64,000 nucleotides of DNA from Gordonia amicalis NBRC 100051 = JCM 11271 (lineage in GTDB: Bacteria; Actinomycetota; Actinomycetes; Mycobacteriales; Mycobacteriaceae), in the NCBI RefSeq assembly GCF_000332995.1, contig NZ_BANS01000005.1, forward strand, positions 62,001 to 126,000, in the 5' to 3' direction. Shown here one piece after another: positions 19,967-29,383 of this stretch. Positions within the stretch are counted from its first letter, which is position 1. Each line of letters starts with the position of its first letter. A model generated the notes under the pieces. It did not search any database. It saw nothing but the letters and a program-made list of their open reading frames with translations, and was not told where the DNA came from. A program made the translations under genes and the position numbers.

Positions 19967-20120
19967 GCGGGAATACAGCGCGAAGGAGTACGGTTGTACG
20001 CACGGGCACAACCGGTCGACCTCCCGGCGAGCGGGGTGTTTCCCGATCATGCGCGGGCAGCAGGTCTCGCGACGCGATCGGGCCACGTCACACCGGGACC
20101 ACACCACTACAGGAGCATCA

Positions 20121-20474
20121 ATGACCGTGCAGAACGAAACGGGCACTGCCACCGGCGTCATCCTGAGCGACGCAGCAGCCAGCAAGGCCAAGGCACTGCT
20201 CGACCAGGAAGGTCGCGACGACCTCGCGTTGCGCATCGCCGTGCAGCCGGGTGGATGCGCTGGTCTGCGCTACCAGCTCTTCTTCGACGACCGCACCCTC
20301 GACGGCGACATCACCTCGGACTTCGGCGGCGTCACGCTGGCCGTGGACCGGATGAGCGCTCCCTACGTCCAGGGCGCCACGATCGACTTCGTCGACACCA
20401 TCGAGAAGCAGGGTTTCACCATCGACAACCCGAACGCGACCGGCAGCTGCGCCTGCGGTGACTCGTTCAACTGA
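20121..20474 (+). CDS. erpA: A-type iron-sulfur carrier (ErpA/HesB family)
   Basis: A-type carriers deliver Fe-S clusters to apo-proteins. The 117-residue length and three conserved cysteines, C46 in PGGCAGLRY and C110 and C112 in the C-terminal GSCACGDSF, identify the family. An AGGAG five bases upstream of the ATG at 20121 fixes the start. Mycobacteria have one such gene at this position (Rv2204c), thought to serve Fe-S enzymes generally; nearby candidates for clients include LipA and the Rieske protein, which is an inference. It is monocistronic, with its own terminator. Confidence 0.93.
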   Translation: MTVQNETGTATGVILSDAAASKAKALLDQEGRDDLALRIAVQPGGCAGLRYQLFFDDRTLDGDITSDFGGVTLAVDRMSAPYVQGATIDFVDTIEKQGFTIDNPNATGSCACGDSFN

Positions 20475-20491
20475 GTCGAACACGTCTTCCG

Positions 20492-20529
20492 GCACCGGCC
20501 GTATCCCTTTTCGGGATGCGGCCGGTGTC
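20492..20529 (+). terminator. Terminator after the erpA-type gene
   Basis: A stem of about 16 bp with one or two wobbles, built on CACCGGCCG and CGGCCGGTG, closes a TTTTC loop just after the stop. Confidence 0.7.
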
Positions 20530-20550
20530 GTATGTCGGGGCAGTGGGTAG

Positions 20551-21567
<1,017 letters not shown>

Positions 21568-21582
21568 CAACGTCTTTCGCTG

Positions 21583-21619
21583 ACGGGTGGTGCGGGCAAT
21601 GGCCTGCGCCACCCGTTTT
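21583..21619 (+). terminator. Rho-independent terminator after adoK
   Basis: The stem ACGGGTGG with CCACCCGT is extended by a further partly paired seven bases and followed directly by TTTT. It separates adoK from the riboswitch-controlled SMR gene. Confidence 0.85.
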
Positions 21620-21707
21620 CGCTCAGCAGTGGTCGGTGACCGGTCTGACATTGCCGTCGCGATCGGTGATGTGACAACGTGGAGGCAGAGTCCGCTCTCC
21701 TGGACTC

Positions 21708-21747
21708 CCGGACGAGGGGTGCTGTACCCGGTGTGCGACAAGACGGC
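21708..21747 (+). promoter_or_regulatory. Guanidine-III riboswitch
   Basis: The segment contains CCGGACGAGG, then TACCCGGT and GACAAGACGGC in the order and spacing of the guanidine-III aptamer known from actinobacteria such as Thermobifida. The CCGG arms of the first helix (21708-21711 with 21727-21730) and a second helix, GCTGT with ACGGC, are conserved; the rest forms the pseudoknot. It ends about ten bases before the GGGAGG ribosome-binding site of the SMR gene, so it probably acts on translation: guanidine binding would free the site. This matches the usual target of the class. Confidence 0.88.
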
Positions 21748-21762
21748 CCGCGGGAGGCTGTC

Positions 21763-22077
21763 ATGTCGTGGTTGATACTCGTGCTGTCCGGTGTTCTCGA
21801 GGCGGTGTGGGCCACCGCGCTCGGCAAGTCCGACGGTTTCACCAAGGTGGCGCCGTCCGTGGTCTTCTTCGTGGCCCTCGCCGCCAGCATGGGCGGTCTG
21901 GCCTTCGCGATGCGTGACCTCCCGGTGGGCACTGCCTATGCCGTCTGGGTCGGTATCGGTGCGGTGCTGACCGTCGTCTTCGCGATGGTCACCGGGGAGC
22001 AGCCGGTGTCGCTGGTCCAGGCGTTGTGCCTGGTGATGATCGTCGGCGGTGTCATCGGCCTCAAACTGGCCCACTGA
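21763..22077 (+). CDS. SMR-family guanidinium exporter (Gdx/SugE type)
   Basis: The 104-residue protein has four membrane helices and the essential glutamate E13 in VLSGVLEAVWATALGKS; the Gly-Lys-Ser after helix 1 is typical of the SugE/Gdx branch, as opposed to multidrug EmrE. Gdx proteins export guanidinium in exchange for protons, usually as dimers in dual topology. The guanidine-III riboswitch directly upstream supports that substrate rather than quaternary ammonium drugs. The ATG at 21763 follows GGGAGG. The gene has no counterpart at this place in M. tuberculosis, so it was inserted between adoK and asnB or lost elsewhere. Confidence 0.93.
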   Translation: MSWLILVLSGVLEAVWATALGKSDGFTKVAPSVVFFVALAASMGGLAFAMRDLPVGTAYAVWVGIGAVLTVVFAMVTGEQPVSLVQALCLVMIVGGVIGLKLAH

Positions 22078-22094
22078 GCGCGCGCCTGACCACT

Positions 22095-22187
22095 GAAAAC
22101 CGCCCCTGGCAAGCGCCCTTCAGAGGCTCGCCGACGACAATGTGTCGTCGGTTCGCCTGGTGAGGGTCGTTTCCAGGGGCGGTTTTC
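22095..22187. terminator. Compound 93-nt hairpin between SMR gene and asnB
   Basis: A perfect 15-bp outer repeat (22095-22109 with 22173-22187) encloses two imperfectly complementary arms and a 9-bp perfect inner hairpin, CCGACGACA with TGTCGTCGG, around an ATG loop. It lies between convergent genes and can terminate both. Confidence 0.75.
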
Positions 22188-22208
22188 GGGGCCGGGCAGC
22201 GACAGGGG

Positions 22209-24134
22209 CTAGAGGCGGACCGGGTAGGTGTGGTCGACGATCTCCGGCACGATCGAGCCCTCGACGAAGATGCCGTGCCAGATCATGAAGATCAGCACCG
22301 TCCAGAGGCGACGGCTGTTGTCCACCACGCCTTCCCGGTGCTCGTTCAGCATCGCGATCACGGCGTTCTTGTCGAAGATGTGGTCGGTCTGGCTCTCGGT
22401 GATCGTGTCGTGCGCCCAGTCGTACATCTCGGTGCCGGCCAGCCAGTGGCGGATCGGGACCGGGAAGCCGAGCTTCTTGCGGTGCAGGACATGCGCCGGG
22501 ACGATCTGCTCGAGCGCCTTGCGCAGCGCGTACTTGGTGGTGCCGTGCGAGATCTTCTCGTCGTGCGGCAGCTGCTCGGCGATCGCGAAGACCTCCGGGT
22601 CGAGGAACGGCACGCGCAGCTCGAGCGAGTTGGCCATCGTGATCTTGTCGGCCTTCACCAGGATGTCGCCGCGCAGCCACGTGAACAGATCGAGATGCTG
22701 CATGCGGGCCACCGGATCCCAGCCCTCGCTCATCGCGTAGATCGGCGCGGTGACGTCGGTGTGGGTCCACTCCGGGCGATAGTCGCGCAGTACCGCACGC
22801 AGCCTGGCGTCGTCGAAGCTGCGGGCGTTGCCGTAGTAGCGCTCCTCGAGCGTGAGCGAGCCGCGGTGCAGCAGGCTCTTGCCGCGAGTGCCCTCCGGGA
22901 TGCGGTCGGACAGTTTGCCGGCCGCCCGACGCAGCGGGCGGGGGAGACGGTCGAAGGCCGCGAGCGACAGCGGTTCCTTGTAGATGGTGTAACCACCGAA
23001 GAGTTCGTCGGCGCCTTCCCCGGACAGCACGACCTTGACGTGCTTGCGTGCCTCGGCGGCGACGAAGTAGAGGGGGACGAGGGCCGGGTCGGCGACCGGG
23101 TCGTCGAGATACCAGACGATCGACGGCAACGCCTCGATGAACTCCGACGGTCCGACGACCTTGACGACGTGCTTCGCGCCGATCGCCTCGGCCGACTCGG
23201 CGGCCACATCGACCTCCGAATACCCCTCGCGCTCGAACCCGGTGGTGAAGGTGATCAGGTCGGGGTTGTGGCGGATCGCCAGCGCGGCGATGGCCGTCGA
23301 GTCGATGCCGCCGGACAGGAACGAGCCGACGGTGACGTCGGCACGCATGTGCTTGGCGACCGAGTCCGCGAGAACGTCGGCGATCTCGTCATAGCGTTTC
23401 TGGCGCGTGGCGTCGGTGACGGGACGCACCCCGAACTGCGGCGTGAAGTAGCGGCGGACCGAGAGCGGACTGCCAGGGGAGGCGGTGGCGTGGCAGCCCG
23501 ACTCGAGCCGGCGGATCGAGGCGTGGATGGTCTCGGGCTCCGGGACGTACTGCAACACCGTGTAGTGCTCGACCGCCCGCGGGTCCAGGTCCTTGGACAG
23601 GCCGACGCGCTCGATCAGGTCGAGGAGGGACTTCTTCTCGCTGCCGAAGATCAGGCCACCGGGCCCAGATGCCACGAACAGCGGCTTGATGCCGAACGGG
23701 TCACGGGCCAGGAACAGCGACCGGTTCTCGGTGTCCCAGATGGCGAAGGCGAACATGCCGCGGAGGCGGCGCACCGCGTCGGGGCCCCAGTGGTGGAACG
23801 CGGCGACGATGGCCTCCCCGTCCCCCTCGGTACGGAAGGTCGCACCCTCGTCCTCGGCCAGCTCGGCGCGGATCTCCAGGTAGTTGTAGATCTCGCCGTT
23901 GAAGACCAGTGCGTAGCGGTCGGGGTTCTCCGGCGGGCCCCAGCGGAGCGGCTGGTGAGAGTGCTCGATGTCGATGATGGAGAGTCGGTTGAAGCCGAAG
24001 ACGATGTTCTCGTCGTGCCAGGTGCCGGGCTCGTCGGGACCACGATGCCGCATGCAGTGCGAGGCCACCGCCACCGCGTCGACGACCTCGGTGGCCGTCC
24101 GGTCGGATGTCAGAAGGCCGAGCAGACCACACAC
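22209..24134 (-). CDS. asnB: Glutamine-hydrolysing asparagine synthase-type amidotransferase (AsnB/LtsA)
   Basis: The 641-residue protein has an N-terminal glutaminase domain with nucleophile Cys2 (exposed after removal of the initiator) and an AMP-forming synthetase domain with the PP-loop SGGIDST at 274-280. The GTG at 24134 is fixed by Cys2 and by GGGGAG eight bases upstream; the frame upstream is not coding. The family makes asparagine from aspartate, but the closest actinobacterial relatives (LtsA of Corynebacterium, mycobacterial AsnB) amidate meso-diaminopimelate in peptidoglycan precursors. That role fits the surrounding envelope genes, but the sequence alone does not decide between them. 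It is divergent from ctaC. Confidence 0.92.
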   Translation of the reverse strand: MCGLLGLLTSDRTATEVVDAVAVASHCMRHRGPDEPGTWHDENIVFGFNRLSIIDIEHSHQPLRWGPPENPDRYALVFNGEIYNYLEIRAELAEDEGATFRTEGDGEAIVAAFHHWGPDAVRRLRGMFAFAIWDTENRSLFLARDPFGIKPLFVASGPGGLIFGSEKKSLLDLIERVGLSKDLDPRAVEHYTVLQYVPEPETIHASIRRLESGCHATASPGSPLSVRRYFTPQFGVRPVTDATRQKRYDEIADVLADSVAKHMRADVTVGSFLSGGIDSTAIAALAIRHNPDLITFTTGFEREGYSEVDVAAESAEAIGAKHVVKVVGPSEFIEALPSIVWYLDDPVADPALVPLYFVAAEARKHVKVVLSGEGADELFGGYTIYKEPLSLAAFDRLPRPLRRAAGKLSDRIPEGTRGKSLLHRGSLTLEERYYGNARSFDDARLRAVLRDYRPEWTHTDVTAPIYAMSEGWDPVARMQHLDLFTWLRGDILVKADKITMANSLELRVPFLDPEVFAIAEQLPHDEKISHGTTKYALRKALEQIVPAHVLHRKKLGFPVPIRHWLAGTEMYDWAHDTITESQTDHIFDKNAVIAMLNEHREGVVDNSRRLWTVLIFMIWHGIFVEGSIVPEIVDHTYPVRL

Positions 24135-24405
24135 GTTGGCTTCTCCCCAATCTCGTCGCGAGCACAGGCCCCGACGGGCGTCGGGTCGGGTCCGAGTATG
24201 CCTGAGCCACCAGCGGGATTCCGACCTGGAGTGCTCGGACACGGCCGGATCAAACCCCGATCACGAAAGCTTCGCCGGGTTGGTCTACGCTGCGTAGTAC
24301 TAGGTGCAAGACTCGTTGTGTGTCCACGACGGGTACTTGCCCTGTGCAGGTCATGTGGCATGCACTCACTGCGGCGCAAGGGCGCCGGTGAGCGAGCAGG
24401 AAGGC
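24135..24405. other. Divergent asnB/ctaC promoter region
   Basis: This 271-bp spacer holds no gene. It contains a short palindrome, CTACG-CTG-CGTAG (near 24283-24295), followed by a TAGTACT stretch that could be a -10 for ctaC. I cannot assign a regulator. Confidence 0.4.
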
Positions 24406-25557
24406 GTGAAATTGGCACACGGTGGACGGCCCCGAGCGCGGCGTGTCTCATCCGCGTCGCAGACGATGAAGCGACTGGGAATCGTCGTCGCTCTCGGACT
24501 CGGCGCACTGCTGATGTCGGGATGCGACGCCAATGAGGCGATGCGTTTCGGTTGGCCCGAGGGCGTCACGCCCCAGGGTAAGAAGATGGTCGATCTCTGG
24601 ACCTGGTCCGTCATCGCCGCACTCGTCATGGGCATTCTGGTCTGGGCCCTGATCTTCTGGACGATCACGTTCCATCGTGCGAACGACGCCAAGAAGGGCG
24701 TGTTCCCGCGGCAGACCGCATACAACGTGCCGCTGGAGCTCACGTACACGGCGATTCCGTTCGTCATCATCGCGGTGCTGTTCTACTTCACCGTGATCGT
24801 GCAGAACGACGTCGAGGGCAAGAACGACGACTCCAAGGTCGTCGTCGACGTGACCGCGTTCCAGTGGAACTGGAAGTTCGGCTACAACAAGGTCGTCTTC
24901 AGCGACGGTTCGACCTACGACGGCTTCGAGGCCGACGGCAACCCGTTCGAACTGCAGCAGCAGAAGGACGGCGAGGTCGAGCCCGAGCCGGCTGTCGAGG
25001 GTGAGCACGGCGGCGAGCTGCCCGGTCCGGCCGGTGGGCGCGACGACGACATCCGCGATTACCTGCGGTTCGACAAGATCGAGACCGTCGGCTCGTCGAG
25101 CGAGATCCCGGTCCTGGTCCTGCCGACCGACAAGCGCATCGAGTTCAATCTCGCCTCGGGCGACGTCGTCCACTCGTTCTGGGTGCCGGAGTTCCTGTAC
25201 AAGCGCGACGTGATGCCGTTCCCGAAGGAGAACTCGACCGACCCGATCTTCCAGATCGGCTCGCTCGACCGGACCGGAGCCTTCGTCGGGCGCTGTGCCG
25301 AGATGTGCGGCACCTACCACTCGATGATGAACTTCGAGGTCCGCGCGGTGACACCGGAGGACTTCGACAGCTACATCCGCTTCCGCCAGTCGAATCCGGA
25401 GGCCACCAACGCCGAGGCGCTCGCGTCGATCTGCCAGGCACCGGAAGCCGTCACCACGGTTCCGTTCGACACCCGTCGCAAGACCGACGGTTCGGTGGGT
25501 GCCACCGGCAACCCGGATGACCCGACCCTCGCCAACTGCACCAAGAAGGAGAGCTGA
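24406..25557 (+). CDS. ctaC: Cytochrome c oxidase subunit II (aa3 type)
   Basis: Subunit II receives electrons from the QcrC cytochrome domain and hands them to subunit I through its dinuclear copper site. The protein (383 residues) has a signal sequence with lipobox LMSGC (C40), two membrane helices (about 63-86 and 112-133), and a periplasmic cupredoxin domain. The CuA ligands are all present: H256, C297, E299, C301, H305 and M308 ([12 protein letters not shown]). An acidic insert of about 40 residues (180-215) is typical of the actinobacterial bc1-aa3 supercomplex. I chose the GTG at 24406 after AGGAAGG; an ATG at 24466 would shorten the signal region. It is three bases from ctaF. Confidence 0.95.
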   Translation: MKLAHGGRPRARRVSSASQTMKRLGIVVALGLGALLMSGCDANEAMRFGWPEGVTPQGKKMVDLWTWSVIAALVMGILVWALIFWTITFHRANDAKKGVFPRQTAYNVPLELTYTAIPFVIIAVLFYFTVIVQNDVEGKNDDSKVVVDVTAFQWNWKFGYNKVVFSDGSTYDGFEADGNPFELQQQKDGEVEPEPAVEGEHGGELPGPAGGRDDDIRDYLRFDKIETVGSSSEIPVLVLPTDKRIEFNLASGDVVHSFWVPEFLYKRDVMPFPKENSTDPIFQIGSLDRTGAFVGRCAEMCGTYHSMMNFEVRAVTPEDFDSYIRFRQSNPEATNAEALASICQAPEAVTTVPFDTRRKTDGSVGATGNPDDPTLANCTKKES

Positions 25558-25559
25558 CG

Positions 25560-25976
25560 ATGAAGATCGAAGCACGCCTCTTCGAGATGTTGACAGCCTT
25601 CTTCGTGCTGACCGGCGTCGCGTACACGCTGTTCACCGCGTTCACCAGCAAGGGCATCGAGTGGGTCGGCGTCGTCGGCCTGTTCTTCGCCGGGGGTCTG
25701 ACGCTGATCGCGGGCACGTTCTTCCGGTTCGTGTCGCGGCGCGTCGAGATCCGCCCCGAGGACTACGAGGATGCCGAGATCGAGGACGGCGCCGGCGAGT
25801 TGGGCTTCTTCAGCCCGCACTCGTGGTGGCCGATCCTGATCGCCCTGGGCGCCTCGATCTTCGCGGTCGGGTTCGCCTCTGGCAACTTCTGGCTCGCGAT
25901 CTTCGCCGTGGCGGTGATCCTGGGTACCGCTGCCGGACTCGTCTTCGAGTACCACGTCGGACCCGAGAAGCACTGA
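25560..25976 (+). CDS. ctaF: Cytochrome c oxidase subunit IV, actinobacterial
   Basis: CtaF is the small actinobacteria-specific fourth subunit of the aa3 oxidase. The 138-residue protein begins [15 protein letters not shown], typical of the family, and has four membrane helices (about 9-30, 37-57, 88-107 and 108-128) with an acidic loop [16 protein letters not shown] between the second and third. The ATG follows the ctaC stop by two bases, so the two are in one operon. A very strong terminator follows. In M. tuberculosis mmpS3 comes next; here it is absent. Confidence 0.93.
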   Translation: MKIEARLFEMLTAFFVLTGVAYTLFTAFTSKGIEWVGVVGLFFAGGLTLIAGTFFRFVSRRVEIRPEDYEDAEIEDGAGELGFFSPHSWWPILIALGASIFAVGFASGNFWLAIFAVAVILGTAAGLVFEYHVGPEKH

Positions 25977-25993
25977 GCCTTCGGTAGAACCAC

Positions 25994-26034
25994 AAGAGAC
26001 GACGCCCCACCGCATAGGTGGGGCGTCGTCTTTT
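25994..26034 (+). terminator. Rho-independent terminator after ctaF
   Basis: A 14-bp perfect stem, GACGACGCCCCACC with its complement, closes a GCAT(A) loop and is followed by TTTTCTT. An upstream AAGA extends pairing with the T tract, so it can also act on the opposite strand. Confidence 0.92.
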
Positions 26035-26059
26035 CTTGTCTCGTGTCCGGGCGAGCCCT

Positions 26060-27559
26060 TCAGATCCGCCTGGAGCGAACCGGGCCGTACACCTTCAGCC
26101 GGCGGTAGTCGGCGCGGAAGTGCGCGTTCGAGTAGCTTTCCTCGACCTCGCCGTCGTGGGACACCGCCACCGGACCGTCGACGGCCGTGAACCGGAACTC
26201 GGGTACCTGCATCTCGTGGTACAGCCGGGATCGTTCCAGGCGGCCGGCGGCGAGAGATCCCAACAGCCGCAGGGTCGCCCAGCGATGTCCCATCTCGAGT
26301 ATCCGGACATCGAGGAGCCCGTCGTCGAGCCGTAGGCGTCGCGTGGGCAGGAATCCCGTGGGTTGATAGATCGAGTTCCCGAGGAGGAACAGGGAGACGT
26401 CGAGCACCTGGCCGTCGACCTCGATCCGTACGTTGGCGTCCTCGCGGAGCACCCGGATGATCGCGGTGGCGGTGGCGAGTGGTCGGCTGATGCGGCGCCG
26501 GAGACGTTCCCGGATGCGGACGAAATGCGGATAGGCACCGATGCTGGCGGTGTTCAGGATCAGACGAGAATCGTTGAGCCACACCGCGTCGACCTTGGAC
26601 ACCGACCCGGAGGCAATGGCGTGGACGGTGTCCTGGACTGTCCCGCAACCGATGTCACGCGCGAAGTGATTGAAGGTGCCCGCCGGGAACACCGCGAGCG
26701 GAAGCTCCGCGTCGATCGCCGCGCCTGCGGCGCACGCCACCGTGCCGTCCCCGCCCGCGACGCCGATGATCGAGGCGCGCGCCGCGACATCGGCGAACAC
26801 CGCGGCGACATCGTCGTTGTCGTCGAGTTCGACGATCTCGGCGGCGGGGAGCGCCGTCTGGATGTCTCCCAGCACACGACGTCCGCGCCCGTCCGAGGAA
26901 GCCGGGTTCACCACTACGACGAGACCGGCACCGTCGGGTCGAGGTTCGGCCTCGACGAGCGTCGGATCGGCGAGCGACAGGGATGGCCGGGCGATCGGCG
27001 GCACGACCCGGGTACCCAGTGTCGCGACGGCGGCCCCGATGCTCAGCCCGGCGACCACGTCGCCGGGGTAGTGGGCGCCGGTGGCGACCCGGGAGAGCCC
27101 GACGAGGGCGGCCAGCCCGGACAGCACGAGGCCGGCGGGTGGGTTCTCGACTGCGACACCGATCGCGAAGGCCGCAGCGCTCGCGGAGTGCCCGGAGGGC
27201 AGGGAGTTCGACGTCGGCTGTCTGCGGCCGCGTCGTGGGTCGGGGATGAGTCCCGGATGCGGGCGTGTGCGACGTCGAATCCGCTTGGCCGCCTGATTGG
27301 TCACGAGACTGGTGACGGCCAGCGAGGCGATACCCCGGGCCGCTCCGCGCTGAAGTGACGGCCGGCCGGAGACGGCCAACCCGGCGGCGATCGCCATCCA
27401 CAGCTTCGAGTGATCAGCCGCGTGGGTCAGTACCGGCATCGTGGAGTCGAGCAGCGGACTCGGCGAGCGGGCGATCGTGTCATAGATCTCGGCGTCGAGA
27501 GTGCCCATCCCACGGGTGATCTGGGACAGGCCGGAACCACGATGACGTAACCGGCGCAT
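26060..27559 (-). CDS. PAP2 phosphatase fused to a diacylglycerol/sphingosine-kinase-like domain
   Basis: The roughly 499-residue protein joins two lipid-phosphate domains. The N-terminal PAP2 domain has all three motifs: KRIRRRTRP (about 92-100), PSGHS (about 121-125) and SRVATGAHYPGD (about 156-167). The C-terminal half is a DAGK/LCB5 lipid kinase domain with the nucleotide motif GGDGTV (about 269-274). The two activities oppose each other on paper, so the protein may remodel a phospholipid or polyprenyl phosphate; the substrate is unknown. The ATG at 27559 and a GTG nine bases earlier are both possible starts. It occupies the place of mmpS3 and Rv2197c in M. tuberculosis. Confidence 0.88.
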   Translation of the reverse strand: MRRLRHRGSGLSQITRGMGTLDAEIYDTIARSPSPLLDSTMPVLTHAADHSKLWMAIAAGLAVSGRPSLQRGAARGIASLAVTSLVTNQAAKRIRRRTRPHPGLIPDPRRGRRQPTSNSLPSGHSASAAAFAIGVAVENPPAGLVLSGLAALVGLSRVATGAHYPGDVVAGLSIGAAVATLGTRVVPPIARPSLSLADPTLVEAEPRPDGAGLVVVVNPASSDGRGRRVLGDIQTALPAAEIVELDDNDDVAAVFADVAARASIIGVAGGDGTVACAAGAAIDAELPLAVFPAGTFNHFARDIGCGTVQDTVHAIASGSVSKVDAVWLNDSRLILNTASIGAYPHFVRIRERLRRRISRPLATATAIIRVLREDANVRIEVDGQVLDVSLFLLGNSIYQPTGFLPTRRLRLDDGLLDVRILEMGHRWATLRLLGSLAAGRLERSRLYHEMQVPEFRFTAVDGPVAVSHDGEVEESYSNAHFRADYRRLKVYGPVRSRRI

Positions 27560-27635
27560 GGTGTCCACCGTGCCACATCCGGGCAGTGGCCGTGGGGGCG
27601 AGGCCAGAAGGCCCGGCGGGGGAGGGGAGAGGGGG

Positions 27636-27690
27636 TTTCGACAAGCTCAACCGGCGGAGGAACGCTCAACCGGCGGAGCGGCTCATCCGG
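27636..27690. repeat. Dispersed GTTTCGACAAGCTCAACC-type repeat
   Basis: The first 18 bases (27636-27653) are identical, on the opposite strand, to 56857-56874 inside the GGPP synthase gene. Two shorter copies of CTCAACCGGCGGAG follow immediately. A relative with the same ends lies at 52656-52791. Confidence 0.75.
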
Positions 27691-27695
27691 CGGGT

Positions 27696-27755
27696 GACAC
27701 CAAAAAGCGGGCCGTCATGCACCGGATGGTGCGTGACGGCCCGCTTTCTGGTGTC
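27696..27755 (-). terminator. Terminator of the ctaE-qcrCAB operon
   Basis: A 28-bp stem with two mismatches (27696-27723 with 27728-27755) closes a GGAT loop just after the qcrB stop. The stem includes CTTTTT on the descending minus-strand arm. Confidence 0.88.
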
Positions 27756-27760
27756 GGAAG

Positions 27761-29383
27761 CTACTCGCCGAAGGGGTTGCCACCCTTGGCCTGGAGCTCG
27801 CGTAGAGCCTTGCGTTCGGCGGCCTCGAGTTCGTGCTCGAGTTCGACGTTGCGCAGCTGCTCCTCGACCGGGTCGGCGGTCAGGATCGAACCCGTACCCG
27901 GTGCGCCGGCGGAACCGAGCTTGTTCATCCGCTTCGGCAGTGCAGCGCCCTGGTAGGGGAGCGGGATCGGGTGACCGTGGTCGTCGACCGGTCCGAGCGG
28001 CTGGTGCAGCTCGATGTACTCGCCCTGCGGCAGACGCTTGATGATGCCGGTCTCGATGCCGTGTGCAAGAACCTCACGGTCGCTGCGCTGCAACGAGATC
28101 GCCCAGCGATAGGCGATGAAGTACACCAGCGGCGGCAGGATGATCAGACCGATCCGGCCGATCCACGTCGTCGCGTTGAGCGAGATGTGGAACTTGAACG
28201 CGATGATGTCGTTCATGCAGGCCAGCGTCAGCAGGATGTAGAACGAGAACGCCATCGCACCGATCGCGGTACGGACCGGGGTGTCACGCGGACGCTGCAG
28301 CAGGTTGTGGTGAGCGTCGTCTCCGGTGAGCTTCTTCTCGATCCACGGGTAGGCGAACATCACGCCGAACATGATGGTGATGATCAGGACGACCCAGTTG
28401 GACATCACGACGGTGTAGTTGCCCAGGTAGAGCTCCCACGCGGGGAACAGACGTATCAGACCGTCGGTCCACATCATGTAGATGTCCGGCTGCGAACCTG
28501 CCGACACCTGCGCCGGGTTGTACGGGCCGATGTTCCAGACCGGGTTGATCTGGAAGATGCCCGCCATGACGGCCAGCACACCGGTGACGAAGGCGAACAT
28601 CGCGCCGGCCTTGGCGGCGAACACCGGCATGATCCGGACACCGACGACGTTCTTCTCGGTGCGGCCGGGGCCGGGGAACTGGGTGTGCTTCTGGTACCAG
28701 ACGAGCGCCAGGTGAGCACCGATCAAGGCCAGGATGATGCCGGGGAACAGCAGGATGTGCAGCACGTACAGGCGCGGGATGATGATGTCGCCGGGGAAGT
28801 CCCCACCGAACAGCGCCCAGTGGATCCAGGTGCCCACGACGGGGATGCCGAGGACGATGCCACTCATGGCGGCGCGGACGCCGGTGCCCGAGAGCAGGTC
28901 GTCGGGAAGCGAGTAGCCGAAGAAGCCCTCGAACATCGCCAGTACCAGCAGCAGGGAGCCGATGATCCAGTTGGCCTCACGCGGACGGCGGAACGCACCG
29001 GTGAAGAAGATGCGCGCCATGTGGATGATGATCGACGCCGCGAACAGCAGAGCTGCCCAGTGATGGATCTGACGGACGAACAGGCCGCCGCGAACCTCGA
29101 AGGAGAGGTCCAGCGTGGTCTCGTACGCCTTGGTCATCATGACGCCGTTGAGGGGCTGGTACGCGCCGTCGTAGACGACGTGCGTCATCGACGGATCGAA
29201 GAACAGCGAGAGGTAGACGCCCGAGATCAGCAGGATGATGAAGCTGTAGAGCGCGATCTCACCCAGCATGAACGACCAGTGGGTGGGGAATACCTTGTTG
29301 ATCTGGCGACGCATACCCGCGGCGAGGTGATACCGCGAGTCCATTTCTTCGGCTTGTGCGCCGAGACGGTCGGCGATGGTCAT
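27761..29383 (-). CDS. qcrB: Menaquinol-cytochrome c reductase cytochrome b subunit
   Basis: QcrB binds two b-type hemes and the menaquinol and quinone sites in the membrane. The 540-residue protein has the eight-plus helices of the actinobacterial form, with heme-ligand histidines in [20 protein letters not shown] and in [19 protein letters not shown], and a charged C-terminal extension of about 120 residues that is usual in this phylum and takes part in the supercomplex. The PEWY-equivalent region and the N-terminal [14 protein letters not shown] are conserved. Its mycobacterial counterpart is the target of Q203-type inhibitors. The ATG at 29383 overlaps the qcrA stop by four bases; a strong terminator follows. 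Confidence 0.97.
   Translation of the reverse strand: MTIADRLGAQAEEMDSRYHLAAGMRRQINKVFPTHWSFMLGEIALYSFIILLISGVYLSLFFDPSMTHVVYDGAYQPLNGVMMTKAYETTLDLSFEVRGGLFVRQIHHWAALLFAASIIIHMARIFFTGAFRRPREANWIIGSLLLVLAMFEGFFGYSLPDDLLSGTGVRAAMSGIVLGIPVVGTWIHWALFGGDFPGDIIIPRLYVLHILLFPGIILALIGAHLALVWYQKHTQFPGPGRTEKNVVGVRIMPVFAAKAGAMFAFVTGVLAVMAGIFQINPVWNIGPYNPAQVSAGSQPDIYMMWTDGLIRLFPAWELYLGNYTVVMSNWVVLIITIMFGVMFAYPWIEKKLTGDDAHHNLLQRPRDTPVRTAIGAMAFSFYILLTLACMNDIIAFKFHISLNATTWIGRIGLIILPPLVYFIAYRWAISLQRSDREVLAHGIETGIIKRLPQGEYIELHQPLGPVDDHGHPIPLPYQGAALPKRMNKLGSAGAPGTGSILTADPVEEQLRNVELEHELEAAERKALRELQAKGGNPFGE

Noticed and set aside
22230-24536. Long open frame (over 700 codons) antisense to asnB
   Set aside because: It mirrors the codons of asnB; its translation is rich in Arg, Val, Asp and Gly with no family similarity, as expected from high-GC third-position bias.
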